64,000 nt of DNA from Paraphysoderma sedebokerense (taxonomy: Eukaryota; Blastocladiomycota; Physodermatomycetes; Physodermatales; Physodermataceae). Positions 23,822 to 35,156 of this stretch are shown here, in pieces. The stretch's first letter is position 1. Every line of letters begins with the position of its first letter. Both the position numbers and the translations under genes were made by a program. The stretch covers positions 62,001-126,000 of the forward strand of contig JAHLJZ010000060.1 of the NCBI GenBank assembly GCA_025602915.1, given 5' to 3'. Under the pieces are notes generated by a model that was not told where the DNA came from, did not search any database, and was given only the letters and a program-made list of their open reading frames with translations.

Positions 23822-26800
23822 ATGTCGAACCAAGAACGAATACCCTGCACTTTTCCGCTTTCGTCACCTTCGAGTCCCGCAAGACCTACAACAGAGCAGA
23901 ACCCGAACAATTCGCCGTTTAGAACGCCGGATCAAACAACAAGGACTATCGAAGATAATCTGAATAGTAGGAATCTAGTATCTCATGGTGATTCATCTCC
24001 AGAAGAAGTTAGCTACGGCAGTAGACAAAGGCTGAATCTTAGCGACAGCAGGCGTCGTAGTGGCGAAATACTACCAGATGATATTTCAATATCAGAACAA
24101 GAGACTAGGAGATATCCAGTCGAAAGTATTCAAAGTAGTTCTACTCATCGACCAAATGATGGCATTGCCTCACATAATCAGAGGACGAATGCGAACAACC
24201 CCAGCGATTACTTTTTTCCTCCGGGACTTCACCAGCAGAGTACATCATCGAATGCTCCCCAACACACAGGATTGTTACCAACTATACAGCGATTCTTCTC
24301 GGAGAATACAGAAGCTCAAACAGTGAATCAGACATTTCATACCCAGCATTCCTCATCGCCGCAAAGTACGGGGACCGACCAAATGGAGGACTTTTACCAG
24401 AGCGTTTATCGAACTTCCATAACTACAGTTCTCCCGTCGGGTCGGCCGATAGAAATGTCGCCAAATTATATTAGATCACTCGCATCGAATGTACATGTCG
24501 ATGCTCCGTCCCAACATCCGACGTCCCATCCATTTTCAACCGACAATTCCGTTCAATCGAACCCACAGATGTCGACGTCAATTCAGTCTAGCGGTATCAC
24601 TTATTACCAACCATCTGTGCATTCGCAAAATAGTGCGTTTCGGCCAACCAATCCTAATCAAACACCGCCTGGGACGTACCGACCTCCTCCGGCTCCGGGT
24701 GCTCCTCTTCCATTCTTCCCTTACGTCACCGCACATTCGTCACTTAATTCGCAATCATCGCCTCAAATGTCTGCTCACGGTCAAATTCTAGCTTATCCCT
24801 CATTCAATCAACCAGTTGTACCCCATCCAGTGACAAAACTCTACGAACAACTCGTGTCAGGCTGTCAACGCTCATCCTCCGCTTCGTCGTCCAATCCTGT
24901 TCTTTGTTGGAACCCTTTCTGCGCTTCAAACCCTCATTCAGTTAAGAGATCTACAGACGAAATATCAAAATTAGTGACCTTACTTTCCGGATGCGGGTTT
25001 GTCGGGGATCTATATTGCGAGAGTGTGAAATCACAGATTCTGTCACAGACTAGTCTCGAAGGAGATCGAACAAACTCGGTACCACAGTTTCAGGGTCAAT
25101 TTGTTCCCATGTCGTTTGCAACAACTCCTGATATTTCCGCACCAAACCCCGTTCCCAGTTTCTTGCACCTTGATCCCTCCAGTCTAACGGCGTGTTTAAT
25201 GACATATCAAGATCGCGCGGATTTGTGGGTCAATAGAGAACCCATAAATGACTCTATCGCAGATGGTCTTGCGAGGGAGTTGGTGTGGGGAAGGATATAC
25301 TCGAATGCGTCAATGATGGAAGTCGGTGAGTACTTCTTAATCTGCGTTTGCTGTTGGTGACTTTGCCAGATTAGAAGTCGAACTTTTGAACTAAACTCTT
25401 GATATCTGTCTTGGCATTATAGTTCGACTGAAACAGTGTACACCGGACGATTATATTCTCGAATTATTTGACTTAATGGCCTCTCAACGAACTGGCCAGA
25501 CTTCGCCTAGTTCCCAACCTACCTTTTTACCGAATCACATAGCTGGGGTCGTGTACTATATTTTTTCAAGGCTGGATTTACTTGGGAAGACATTCATGGT
25601 TCCAAACCCGTCGTCCATCTTCTCACATTCCGGTGGCCATGCAACTCAGGTGGTTAATGTTGAGAAAGTGAAACTGATCAATGACTGGGTCATTGAAAAG
25701 GTTCAGTATCGTTACTACTTCTCGTAGCATCACAAGCTTTATTTCTAACGGTTCCTAATAACATACAGTGCCCTCTCATAGTGAAAGACGCAATGTTGCT
25801 TGGAATATTTCATTCATTGGAGTATCTTTATTTGGGAGTAGACGTTGTTAGGGAGAATACCATCCGTGGTTTATTCACTATGTTGCTGGTAAAATCTGAT
25901 AACCAATTTGCAGCAAGATTGGTTTGCTTTATTTGTCTAACGGCGTTGATCTATATGTAGAATCCACTCTTATCCGATCCTAGACAAACAACGACTTCAT
26001 ATATTATCTCGCAGATTTGTGATTTAATTGTTTCATTGACCTCAGACATGAAGGAGTATTTAAATAGACTAATCGTCGCACCGCGGTGGAGGAATCGGGA
26101 TACGGTGGAACCAAAATCAACCGGCTCGATATCTGCATTTACAAGACAACAACAAGAATCTGATTCGGAATCACTCAAAAAAGACTTTGCCCATTTCGTT
26201 AATCTTATTCAATCATTCATCTTGAATCGATTAATCAGGGGTTACAACAATGAGACCGATTCCGAAGATGATGAAGACGAAGAAGCTGATAGATTCAAGG
26301 GCCGACCGAATAAAGATGAGGCCGTCATGAATGCTACCAGAGTTCTGGGCATATTCTGTATCCTTTTTTTCATGCTGAAACTTATACTCCTGTTCTTTAT
26401 ACGATCATTCAGTAATGGATTCTTTAACTCAAGTTACGTAACCAGACAAACTCAACGAAGTATACAACTACCTTCCCTATACAGAGTTTCAAAACGCAAC
26501 TTTGAGCTCTTGTTTAGACATCAAAAAAGACTTCCCAAAATATAGAACTCAAGAATTCTCGTACTGCCAATACCCCTTCATCATCACAACTGAAGTCAAA
26601 GCTGATATTCTGAAAATCGAATGTATGGTGACAATGAGACATGAATTACAAGATGCCTTTTTTAGAAGTATGTTTATCGGAGTGAATAGTCCGTATTGTG
26701 TTCTAAAAGTGAGAAGGGAGTGGGTTGTACGTGACGCGATGGCGCAGGTGATGATTTTATCTTTTTTGGTCTTGCGTTTTCTGTGTCTTGTATGGTCTAT

Positions 26801-28347
26801 TCACAATATGTATTTTACTGGTTAGTTGGAACAAATGTCGAGCCAAGATCTGAAAAAGCAGCTAAAGGTTGCGTTCATTGGTGAAGCAGGTGTAGATGAG
26901 GGAGGTGTTCAAAAAGAATTTTTTCAGATTGTCGTGAGAGATATGTTTGATGAGAAATATGGTGATTATTTCAGAATTGATCCTTATAATGAGTCTGTTA
27001 GGATTCTAACTCGATCCTGGTGGTAGGAATGTTCACTTACAATCCACAAGCAAGAACGCATTGGTTCACACCGAATTCGGTTCACGACGAACTTTCACTG
27101 AACGAATATAAACTCGTGGGCAGATTAATTGGTCTAGCTATTTACAACTCTGTTCTCATGGATGTGAAATTTCCGATTGTGCTGTACAAAAAGTTGTTGC
27201 TGAATATGAACGGTTCGAACGGAAAGCAGCCTTTATCCAAGAGTCAAAAGAGGGCAGAAGAAAAAAAGTTTGGGCTGATAGAATTAAGTGAAGTGGATCC
27301 GGTAACGTTTTATTTCCTTAGTTTTTGATGACCGACAGCAATTTATTTATTGAATTTGACGTGTGCATAGGACTTAGCAAGAGGTCTTCAAACGCTGCTT
27401 GATTATCCGGGAGATGTTCAAGAATTGTACGATCGAACATTTGAAGTCGAGTACGACTGTCTAGGTGCTCGACTGACGGCAGAATTGAAACCTGGCGGAA
27501 GCAAAATTTCTCTAACGAATGAAAACAGAAAAGGTTAATAGGCCAAATTTCTCATGTGCTCATCGATGGCAGCTAATCTCAAAAATACTTTAGAATTTGT
27601 GCAACTCTATTGCGATTTTATCTTAAACACATCAATCAAAGAACAATTTCAATCATTCAAAGATGGATTTGACTTGGTGACTGGTGGTAGTGTCATTCAC
27701 GTAACTATTTGATCTAATTTGTCGCCTGGATGTTTAAGCCTTATCTAAGCTTAAATTAATGTGTATCAATTGGGTCAATCGTCTTGTTCCAGTTGTTTCG
27801 ACCAGAGGAACTCGAGATTCTTGTATGTGGTAGTTCCAGTCTGAACTTCGAAGATTTGGAAGATGTCACACAGTACGACGGCGGGTACACTGAAAACACA
27901 CCAGTGATAAAGTGAGAAATCTCTGAATACTTACCTCTTTTGCGCCTGGGCGACTATCTGACAACCACCTGCTTTATAAAATGACTTAGATCTTTCTGGA
28001 AAATTGTGCACTCATTTTCAGTGGAAGAAAAGAAGCGATTACTCGCATTCGCCACAGGTAGCGATCGCAGTCCGATTGGCGGATTATCAAGACTACAATT
28101 TGTTATTGCCAAAAATGGTGATGACAGCGATAGGTTTGTTAAAATTATTTATATGCGCTTTTGTGGCAGATCGTCTGATTCTCTCTTCGAACTGACAAAT
28201 ATTTACAATCCCGGTCCCGGATCAAGGTTACCAACATCGCATACTTGTTTTAATGTACTATTACTACCTGAATACAAATCGGAAGATAAACTGAGGGAAA
28301 GATTGCTGACTGCGATTCAAAATGCAGAGGGTTTTGGATTATTGTAA
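23822..28347 (+). CDS. UBE3A: HECT E3 ubiquitin ligase, UBE3A type
   Basis: Ubiquitin ligase of about 1,221 residues in 12 exons: 23822-25325, 25423-25700, 25769-25888, 25961-26357, 26446-26747, 26826-26961, 27027-27301, 27371-27533, 27594-27700, 27793-27911, 27990-28133, 28227-28347. I start at ATG 23822; the open frame upstream has no ATG. The first 340 residues are low-complexity Ser/Pro/Gln. Near residue 345 there is an AZUL-like zinc finger ([23 protein letters not shown]), the hallmark of UBE3A. The HECT domain holds [30 protein letters not shown] in its fungal form [25 protein letters not shown] and the catalytic cysteine in [16 protein letters not shown], ending AEGFGLL like human UBE3A. 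The ligase forms a thioester with ubiquitin on that cysteine. Yeast Hul4 is the nearest yeast relative but lacks AZUL. Confidence 0.92.
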
Positions 28348-29016
28348 ATTCGTCTGTTGTTTCTCTTCTTTACGTGTCTCTACAGTCTATGATCGGGGAA
28401 CGTTTTTTGTTCATACTTTGGAAGCGTGTATATTAGTAATGCAAATACATACAAACATAATATTGTAGATAACACGAGATGTTATTTGTTTTTGGTATCG
28501 ATAAATTCTCGCCAAGGCGTGGCTTCTCTCGTAATAATTACCCGAAATGGCCACAATTTGCCCCCACCAGACACAATATGACGGTCGCAATTAAGCACAA
28601 CTTCACTGCCAAATATACCACACACTTGGCGTCGGTGACTCGATACTACACAATAGTAATTAGTGACATACTGGTTTCAAAATTTAGGATTTAGAGGATG
28701 TATGATATCGTTCTCACTGTTGACAAGCAGCAATCTGCCAAACGCGCTCTTGGCATGACAAAAGGGCGCAGAACTTGCCGTTAGTGACGATGGTTATCGT
28801 CTGGACGATATCGCCCGAATCTCACTCTCATTTTTTTGACTGTGATAGAAATCTGAAGATATATCTATTTGATAACTAGGCTAAGATTTTGTTTGATAAA
28901 AAAAGCCGGCAAATCGATGGCATGCACCGAATATATAAATAGCACTCTCTCTCGAACTGTTGGCAGTTAACCGCAGTTCTCAAAACAACAAATATCAGAT
29001 TCTAATTTTTTATCCG
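28348..29016. other. Intergenic with promoter of the secreted-protein gene
   Basis: 669 bases. No coding frame stands out. A clear TATA element lies at 28931-28942. Confidence 0.55.
28931..28942 (+). promoter_or_regulatory. TATA box upstream of the orphan secreted protein
   Basis: ATATATAAATAG, about 75-85 bases before the ATG at 29017. The spacing suits a core promoter with a short leader. A strong TATA is common for regulated or highly expressed secreted products. Confidence 0.55.
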
Positions 29017-29780
29017 ATGAATACTATACTTTACGTCACCCTTTTCGCTCTTGTTGTTCTATCATCTTGTGTGGATGCACTCCCGAGTGATGCGACATCC
29101 AAACCAGCAGTATCAAACCATAACGAAAAAACCGTCATCCTTGTCAAAGTTCCTCAATCTACTCAACTCTCTAACGAATACAAATCCCTTCAAGTATTTC
29201 TTCGTGGTGGAGTCCCTCAAAATGGTGCTGAAATTCCGATCCTCAGTTATGATAATATGATGAACCCTTTTACCGCGCAAGCCAAAAGAAATAGTAATGT
29301 CTTATCATGGTACAAAGATTCTGGTGTCATGGAATATGTTACTAAAGATGCGAATGTATGGCCTGATTTTGTTCGAAAATCTTTTGGATCAAATCCCGAA
29401 TGTAAGTTAATGCCCCATACGATTCATGCTCAAAATGCTTGAAAGTTTAAGAATTGAAGATAACTGTTTTGTTCTCCCTTTAGATTATCGTCACGGTTTT
29501 GGTCTTTATAGTGTGGCACCAGGTTTGTTTCAATTTGTGTTCGTTAACTGGAATTTGATAATAACCGTGTTCAATATCATTTTTAGGCCCCGATTACTGG
29601 GTTTTCGATGCTCATATTGACTGTGCAAAGTATTCATCCTTCGAATATAAAGCCGTCAAGTTTGGTACCTACTATTCAAAAAACGGTGTAACCCATACTG
29701 ATATCTGGGAAGATGGACCTAATCATATTGCTAAATGTGGTGCAATCAATATTGTTGATTTCCAAGAAAAACAGCAATGA
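29017..29780 (+). CDS. Orphan secreted protein
   Basis: A 205-residue protein of unknown family in three exons: 29017-29401, 29484-29522, 29587-29780. It opens with a clean signal peptide (ILYVTLFALVVLSSCVDALP). The mature part is moderately polar and ends with HIDCAKYSSFEY ... NHIAKCGAINIVDF, leaving two cysteines that could form a disulfide. I see no known catalytic motif. I first thought of necrosis-inducing (NLP) proteins, but the GHRHDWE heptad is absent. An AATAAA lies near 29902. Its TATA box and place beside secreted glucanases suggest a regulated extracellular product, which is inference. Confidence 0.75.
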
Positions 29781-30747
29781 ATCTTTGTAGAAATGTCAAT
29801 GCAAAAGAGAACTGTTGAATTGATGTAATTTTTTGCGCTGCCTATTTGTTAAGTCTAGTACGGTTATTCTTGCTAATGTAATAAAATTTAACTTCGTATA
29901 TTAATAAAACAAATGGAACTCTGGTCTTTATCTGGATGTTGGAATCTATGTGCACAGAGGTATAACATCTTGATCTAGTTCATGCAGTCGAAATGTTGAT
30001 ATTCTAGCTGGAGAAAACTACAGACTTTACCCAAAGTCGTAGTTGGAACAATGTAGCGCAGGTTATCCTCTTTGTATTGATACCGACAGTTGATCTTTCC
30101 AAACAACATAATGAAATGCTGGTTAGGCAACTGCTTTTGATCATTTTTTACCAACATTATGTGGACATATTCTTTCTCGGAATTATCTAGTTTGTTGCCA
30201 ATCCGTTATGCGGGGCAATTTTTCTGATTATCGTGCACCATCTATGACAAGGTGAACGTACTACTTTGTTGGCCAATAAACCATCATCATTTATCTGACC
30301 TTGTTGCATGTCATGATTGTTACGGCTTTGGCGATTTCTGCTTCCGTCTATTTTTATCCGACTTGTTGGAACAATTGATGCAGAAATTTTTCCCCACAAA
30401 ACAGCATCTAATCACTCCTGCAAAAGCCCTCGCTTGTTTTTGCTTTGCGTTTGTATTGTGGTATTTTGACTTTTGACTTCGCCCATGATCAGTCTAAAAT
30501 AGTCATGATTCGCGGGATATTTTAGGTGTCGGGTTCAATTCGAAAACTGATTTCCATTGTCATATATAATATCCAACATGTTTCATCCAGATAAGAATAT
30601 AAGAGCGGTTTAAATTATATTTAAAAGTCGGTAAAACCTGTGGAGGGACTGTGTACCTTTTCGGATCTGGCCCCTACATAAGAGACGGATGGCCACTCAT
30701 GTATTTAACATTCTTTACTTCTCGTTAACACACCTACCGGCTACAAG
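29781..30747. other. Intergenic upstream of GH16 copy 1
   Basis: 967 bases. A minus-strand frame at about 30180-29975 (KEYVHIMLVKNDQKQ to FLQLEYQHFDCMN) has protein-like composition but no start and no credible join to another exon. It may be a decayed gene fragment. Nothing else is supported. Confidence 0.35.
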
Positions 30748-32007
30748 ATGAAATTGATTATTGCTGCTTTCTTGACCATCCAATTTGTCGCTTTTACCGC
30801 AGGAGTACCAAATAAGGCGACCGCTTCACCTGCCGTTCCAGAAAATTGTTTAGTTCAATCAGCAAGTGATCAATTCGACTCACTTGATATGGCAAAATGG
30901 TCTTTAGCAAACGAACTGGACGGAGGAGGCAATTGGTGCGTTCCAAGTTTTCGCGTATTGAAGTAACTCAACTGTACTGTGCTCATTATTGTGAAATCAC
31001 AGGGAATTTCAGTGGTACTCTGACAGCAGTAACAACACATTTGTTAAAGACGGAAAGACGGGAAATTGCATATTCTACCAACCTTGACTGCTGATCACTT
31101 GGGTGAAGCAGCGGTGGTGGGAAATACTCCGGAAGGAAGATATGTTTTAACTATTCCGGCTGGAAAATGCACCGGGCGGTATGTATATGGTACTTTAAAA
31201 CATGGCATTTTGCGCATATCTCTGATGACCACCTTTTAGCCCTGAATTCTATGGCTGTGAACGCACGCGACAAGAGGAGGATACATCATCAATCCCATCA
31301 TGAGTGGGAAATTGATGTCCCGATTCACTCTTAAACCAGGCGTTCGTGTCGAGGTAAAAGCCAAGATTCCCCAGGGTGACTGGATTTGGCCCGCGATTTG
31401 GTTGCTACCAAGATATAAAGTTTATGGTGAATGGCCTCTCAGTGGTGAAATTGATATCATGGAGTCTAGAGGAAACATGAATGCTCCCAATGGGGCCAAT
31501 ACCGTCGGTAGTACACTTCACTGGGGACTCAGCTACAAAGAAAATCGATACCCGATGACGCATGCAACGATTCAGAAGCCTCAAGGCACTTTCGCCGACG
31601 ACTTCCATACATACACCGTCGACTGGACATCCAAAGGTATCACTATGTATACCGATGGTCAAGTGGTATTTACTATCGATTTTAGCAAAATCGGGGGCTT
31701 TTGGAAATATGGTGAATTCAAAACTGGTACCAACCCTTGGGGTGACTCTTTATCTGCACCATTTGATAGAGAGTTCTTCTTGATTATGAATGTAGCAGTA
31801 GGAGGTACTGGTGCCTACTTCAGAGACGATATGCCAGGGAAGCCATGGAAAAATTATGATAACAATGCCATGGGCAACTTCTGGGCTGCCAAGAATCAAT
31901 GGTTACCAACTTGGCCATCTGGTGGGTCCATTAATAAGAGAGCCATGATAGTAGATCATATGAAGACCGTAAAAATAGATGATAACGGAACACCTATCTG
32001 CCAATAG
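30748..32007 (+). pseudogene. GH16 β-1,3-glucanase-like gene, copy 1, frame broken
   Basis: Secreted glycoside hydrolase family 16 gene of the GNBP/laminarinase type. Exons by homology with copy 2: 30748-30935, 31003-31178, 31240-32007. It has a signal peptide, ELDGGGNW, and the catalytic motif GEIDIMESRG, whose two glutamates serve as nucleophile and acid/base. Compared with copies 2 and 3, exon 2 carries an extra eight bases (a tandem copy of AAAGACGG around 31045-31056) that throws the frame into an early stop. Exon 3 is one base short of frame near 31270-31275, a change shared with copy 3. The body from 31300 to the stop is open, so decay is recent. Exons 2-3 and the intron between them are nearly identical to copy 3 while exon 1 is diverged. 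Confidence 0.75.
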
Positions 32008-32332
32008 ATATTTTCAAAATTCAAGTTAGACCATTAGAGTTGTATCATTAGTAAATTTGTCCTTTATGGTGGAAAAATAAAGTAGCAAAACTTTGAATCA
32101 GTTTACAATTATTTCATCGAAAAAGTTCTCGAGAATCTGAAATTTCATTATTTTCTATGGACTAGAAATAATACCCAATTGCCATGGTAACCAATCTGGC
32201 TTCAGTCACGCGTTGGATTTAAACAAATGCGGTTTCAGATATTTTTTTGTCGACAGACAATTTCCTTAAACCACTTTGAACTCCGTTTCAATTTTCATTT
32301 TTTCACTTTCACACCCTTAACGTACAATCACA
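32008..32332. other. Intergenic, GH16 copy 1 terminator and fibrillarin promoter
   Basis: 325 bases. An AATAAA near 32076 follows GH16 copy 1. A near-palindromic X-box-like site lies at 32178-32191. Confidence 0.5.
32178..32191. promoter_or_regulatory. X-box-like site upstream of fibrillarin
   Basis: ATTGCCATGGTAAC, one mismatch from the RFX consensus GTNRCC(N0-3)RGYAAC, about 140 bases before the fibrillarin ATG. RFX-family winged-helix proteins bind such sites. Binding here is inferred. Confidence 0.45.
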
Positions 32333-33855
32333 ATGGCAAGAGGCAGCTTTGGAGGCGGTAGAGGAGGAAGAGGTTCATCTAGAGGTGGTAGCCGAGGTGG
32401 ATTTGGCGGTGGTAGAGGAGGAGGAGCTCGTGGTGGTGGTCGAGGTATGTGTCGATCTGGAGTGCACAACTTCTTTCGTTTCTTAGAGATTTGAGTTCTG
32501 TAGTTGTCCTACTGCTTACAGGCCCAAAGCAGCATCCTGTTCTGGTTCATCATCCTCTTGAGATGGTGAATTCTTTTAAACGGATCGTTCGCTGGTTGCC
32601 TTGGTCAGTGAAAAATGGTCAATTCAGAGCGATGATGAAAATCTTGTAGAAAGATGTTATGGATCGACATGAATCCGAATCTAACGAGACAAATTGTCAC
32701 TCATTTTTTTGCTTGTCGTTTTGATTGTGGTGTTTTATTCGACCTTGACTCTTCTTCTGCCATTCCTTCATTGCTGTTCACTTTACCTGCTGACTTCTAA
32801 TAGGAGGTGGTAGAGGTGGATTCAAACGTGGAGGAGCTCCTGGTGGTCGAGGAGGAGGAAGAGGCAGTAGCAGAGGTGGAGCAAGAGGAGGAAGAGGTGG
32901 TGCCAGAGGTGGAGCCAAAGTCATCATCGAACCTCATCGTCACGAAGGTGTCTTCGTTGCCCGTGGTAAAGAAGATTTACTCGTCACCAAGTCCCTCGTC
33001 CCCGGTGAAGCTGTTTACGGAGAAAAACGAGTTGCCGTCGAAGGTCCTGATGGTAACAAAGTCGAATACAGAGTCTGGAATCCTTTCCGCTCCAAGTTGG
33101 CCGCTGGTATCCTCGGTGGTGTCGATAAAATCCATATTGCACCTGGTTCAAAAGTCTTGTACTTGGGTGCCTCAGCAGGTACAACCGTCAGTCATGTCGC
33201 TGATATTGTTGGTCCGGTGAGTTGATCGCCTTCTTCTTGATTTTGCTCCGTTTTTGTTGTAAATCTTTGGTACTAATTATGAAATCTTTCGACGTTCGCA
33301 GGAGGGTCTGGTGTATGCTGTAGAGTTCTCTCACCGATCTGGTCGTGACTTGATGAACGTTGCGAAGAAACGAACAAACATTATTCCTATCATTGAAGAC
33401 GCCCGTCATCCCCATAAATACAGATTGCTCGTTGGTATGGTTGATGTCGTATTCGCGGATGTTGCTCAACCGTAAGTCATCTATTATCTGTTAAATGAAC
33501 GAGTTCCGAGTTCGTCATTCTGACTTAATTGCTTCTTCCTCGTCACTAGTGATCAAGCTCGTATCATTGCCCTTAACGCCCATCATTTCTTGAAAAACGG
33601 TGGACATATTGTAATCTCTATCAAAGTATGTGGATTCGAGTATTAGTCGCTGTGAAGCTGATTCTGACCCAATCTGTTTAGGCAAACTGTATTGACTCCA
33701 CAGTAGATGCTGCCACAGTTTTCGCTAACGAAGTCAGGAAACTGCAACAAGAGAAGATCAAGCCCCAGGAACAACTTACCCTTGAACCTTATGAACGTGA
33801 CCACGCTTTGGTTGTTGGTGTTTACCGACCCCCTCCCAAGAATAAGAACAAGTAA
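32333..33855 (+). CDS. NOP1: Fibrillarin (rRNA 2'-O-methyltransferase)
   Basis: Catalytic subunit of box C/D snoRNPs in the nucleolus; methylates rRNA 2'-OH groups. 314 residues in five exons: 32333-32444, 32804-33216, 33302-33471, 33550-33625, 33682-33855. The N-terminus is a GAR domain rich in RGG/GGR repeats, split by intron 1. The methyltransferase domain has [14 protein letters not shown], the SAM loop [13 protein letters not shown], the acidic motif [21 protein letters not shown] and [15 protein letters not shown]. It ends in [15 protein letters not shown]. Length and motifs match the family throughout. Intron 1, at 359 bases, is several times longer than the typical intron in this window. 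Confidence 0.96.
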
Positions 33856-34163
33856 ATCCATTGGTTTTAGGTTTAGGTTTCTAATTTGTAGTTGATTTTG
33901 GTCTCTTGTATTTATATTGATCAGTAAGTCGAAAATGTATTTTTTTCTAGTAGCGTTAGGCCCGTGTTTTCTGCAATATTTTATTTCCATAGTCTCCTGT
34001 AATTTGTCGAATAGATGAACACTTTTAATACATTATCTTGCGATATCACGAAAGGTTGTGCACAAAGCTTGATCTCTAATTTGGCAATTTCCATAAATCG
34101 TACAAAACACAGATTATATATCATGTACAGTATATACATCAATTTCACACCCATATCTTGAAA
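33856..34163. other. Convergent intergenic region
   Basis: 308 bases between the stops of fibrillarin and the glycosyltransferase. AT-rich; nothing seen. Confidence 0.5.
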
Positions 34164-35156
34164 TCAATTAATATAGCCTTGCATGTCTCCTGGTGTGACA
34201 TCATCCACCGATATCGTATCTTTATCTAAAGCATTCACGACCACCTTCCACACAGCCCTAGCGAAATTAGTTTTCCGCTCTAAAATGCCTTTGATTGTGA
34301 TGTTCGTATATCCCTCCAAATTGAGCTTTGCCACGGCAGAATTATACAGATGCATTGCCCAGCTATTGTTCCAATCAAACTCACTGGCACCTTCATTAAA
34401 AAGGTATTCTAAATCTTTTGTTCTCCAGCTCAAAGGAAAGAAAGATTTTCTATGCAAGATCAACGTGTCCTTTTGATATTTTGATAGCAGGCTCGTAAAT
34501 AGAGTAACGGAATGAGTCGTCCATCTTCCGTCAAAGACCTTTTGCATACTTTCGTACCAATCACCAATTAATTTTGCTTTTGGTGCAGCCATTAACAGTC
34601 CAACACCGATATCAGAGTTGGCTTGTTCTCCGACAATGCATTCGAATCCGGATTGACGTAGTTTTGTAAAGTTTTTTAAAGGTATTGCGTCTAGATCAAA
34701 GTAAATTCCGCCGTAGTCGTACAGAACTTTAGCTCGAATAAAATCTGAAACGTGAGCTTTATGTACAACTTTATGACCATTGATAACGGCGAATTTATCC
34801 ACTGGTTTTTGAACAACGACATTTGGTTTCCGTTGTATTTTTGTGGCCCATTTTCCAACAATGGGCGAGTCGGCGTGAATGTAGATTTGACTTGGCTTCA
34901 GATAAAAATCGGCAGATTCAATAGATAACCATTGTAAGAAGGTGACGTTAGTATTTCCGAGTATTATGAAATGAGCGATATTAGGGATTTCGGTTGGAAT
35001 CTCTCCAACAGTTGCGATCGATGGTGATGTGATAGAGCGTACTGAAGTAGATTCAAAGGAGCTTGAAAAGTGAACGACGAGGAAAACAGTGATAAGGACA
35101 AATGAAACATAAGGAGCAGTAGAAGCTATTCTATTCTTCGTTTTTTGATTTGCCAT
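34164..35156 (-). CDS. GT32-like glycosyltransferase with DXD motif (type II membrane)
   Basis: An intronless 330-residue protein, rare in this window. A transmembrane anchor near residues 15-32 (PYVSFVLITVFLVVHF) follows a short basic tail, as in type II Golgi enzymes. IPNIAHFIILG is the start of the sugar-binding DXD glycosyltransferase domain (Gly_transf_sug). HKAHVSDFIRAKVLYDYGG precedes the metal-binding YFDLDAIPL, with DLD as the DXD motif. The W..A.HLYNS segment near the C-terminus is also typical. Relatives include Och1/Sur1-type and animal α1,4-Gal(NAc) transferases. Donor and acceptor cannot be decided. A TATA-like TATATATAG lies just upstream at about 35162-35172. Confidence 0.82.
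   Translation of the reverse strand: MANQKTKNRIASTAPYVSFVLITVFLVVHFSSSFESTSVRSITSPSIATVGEIPTEIPNIAHFIILGNTNVTFLQWLSIESADFYLKPSQIYIHADSPIVGKWATKIQRKPNVVVQKPVDKFAVINGHKVVHKAHVSDFIRAKVLYDYGGIYFDLDAIPLKNFTKLRQSGFECIVGEQANSDIGVGLLMAAPKAKLIGDWYESMQKVFDGRWTTHSVTLFTSLLSKYQKDTLILHRKSFFPLSWRTKDLEYLFNEGASEFDWNNSWAMHLYNSAVAKLNLEGYTNITIKGILERKTNFARAVWKVVVNALDKDTISVDDVTPGDMQGYIN

Noticed and set aside
28960-29016. Upstream ATG for the orphan secreted protein
   Set aside because: Starting at 28960 puts 19 polar residues before a textbook signal peptide and leaves only about 20 bases after the TATA box; 29017 is the better start.
29017-29780. Necrosis-inducing NLP toxin-like family
   Set aside because: The diagnostic GHRHDWE heptad and the conserved cysteine spacing are missing.
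29975-30157. Minus-strand coding fragment upstream of GH16 copy 1
   Set aside because: Protein-like composition, but there is no start codon, an in-frame stop lies upstream and no splice joins it to another exon.
30500-30545. tRNA-like B-box (GGGTTCAATTC)
   Set aside because: No matching A-box or cloverleaf pairing upstream; the region reads as ordinary intergenic sequence.
31405-31662. Antisense frames inside the GH16 genes (also 49261-49518)
   Set aside because: Identical in both copies only because the underlying DNA is identical; they are shadows of the catalytic domain.
32625-32800. Box C/D snoRNA in fibrillarin intron 1
   Set aside because: A C-box-like GATGATGA is present, but the only CTGA lies far downstream next to the splice acceptor and no terminal stem is visible.
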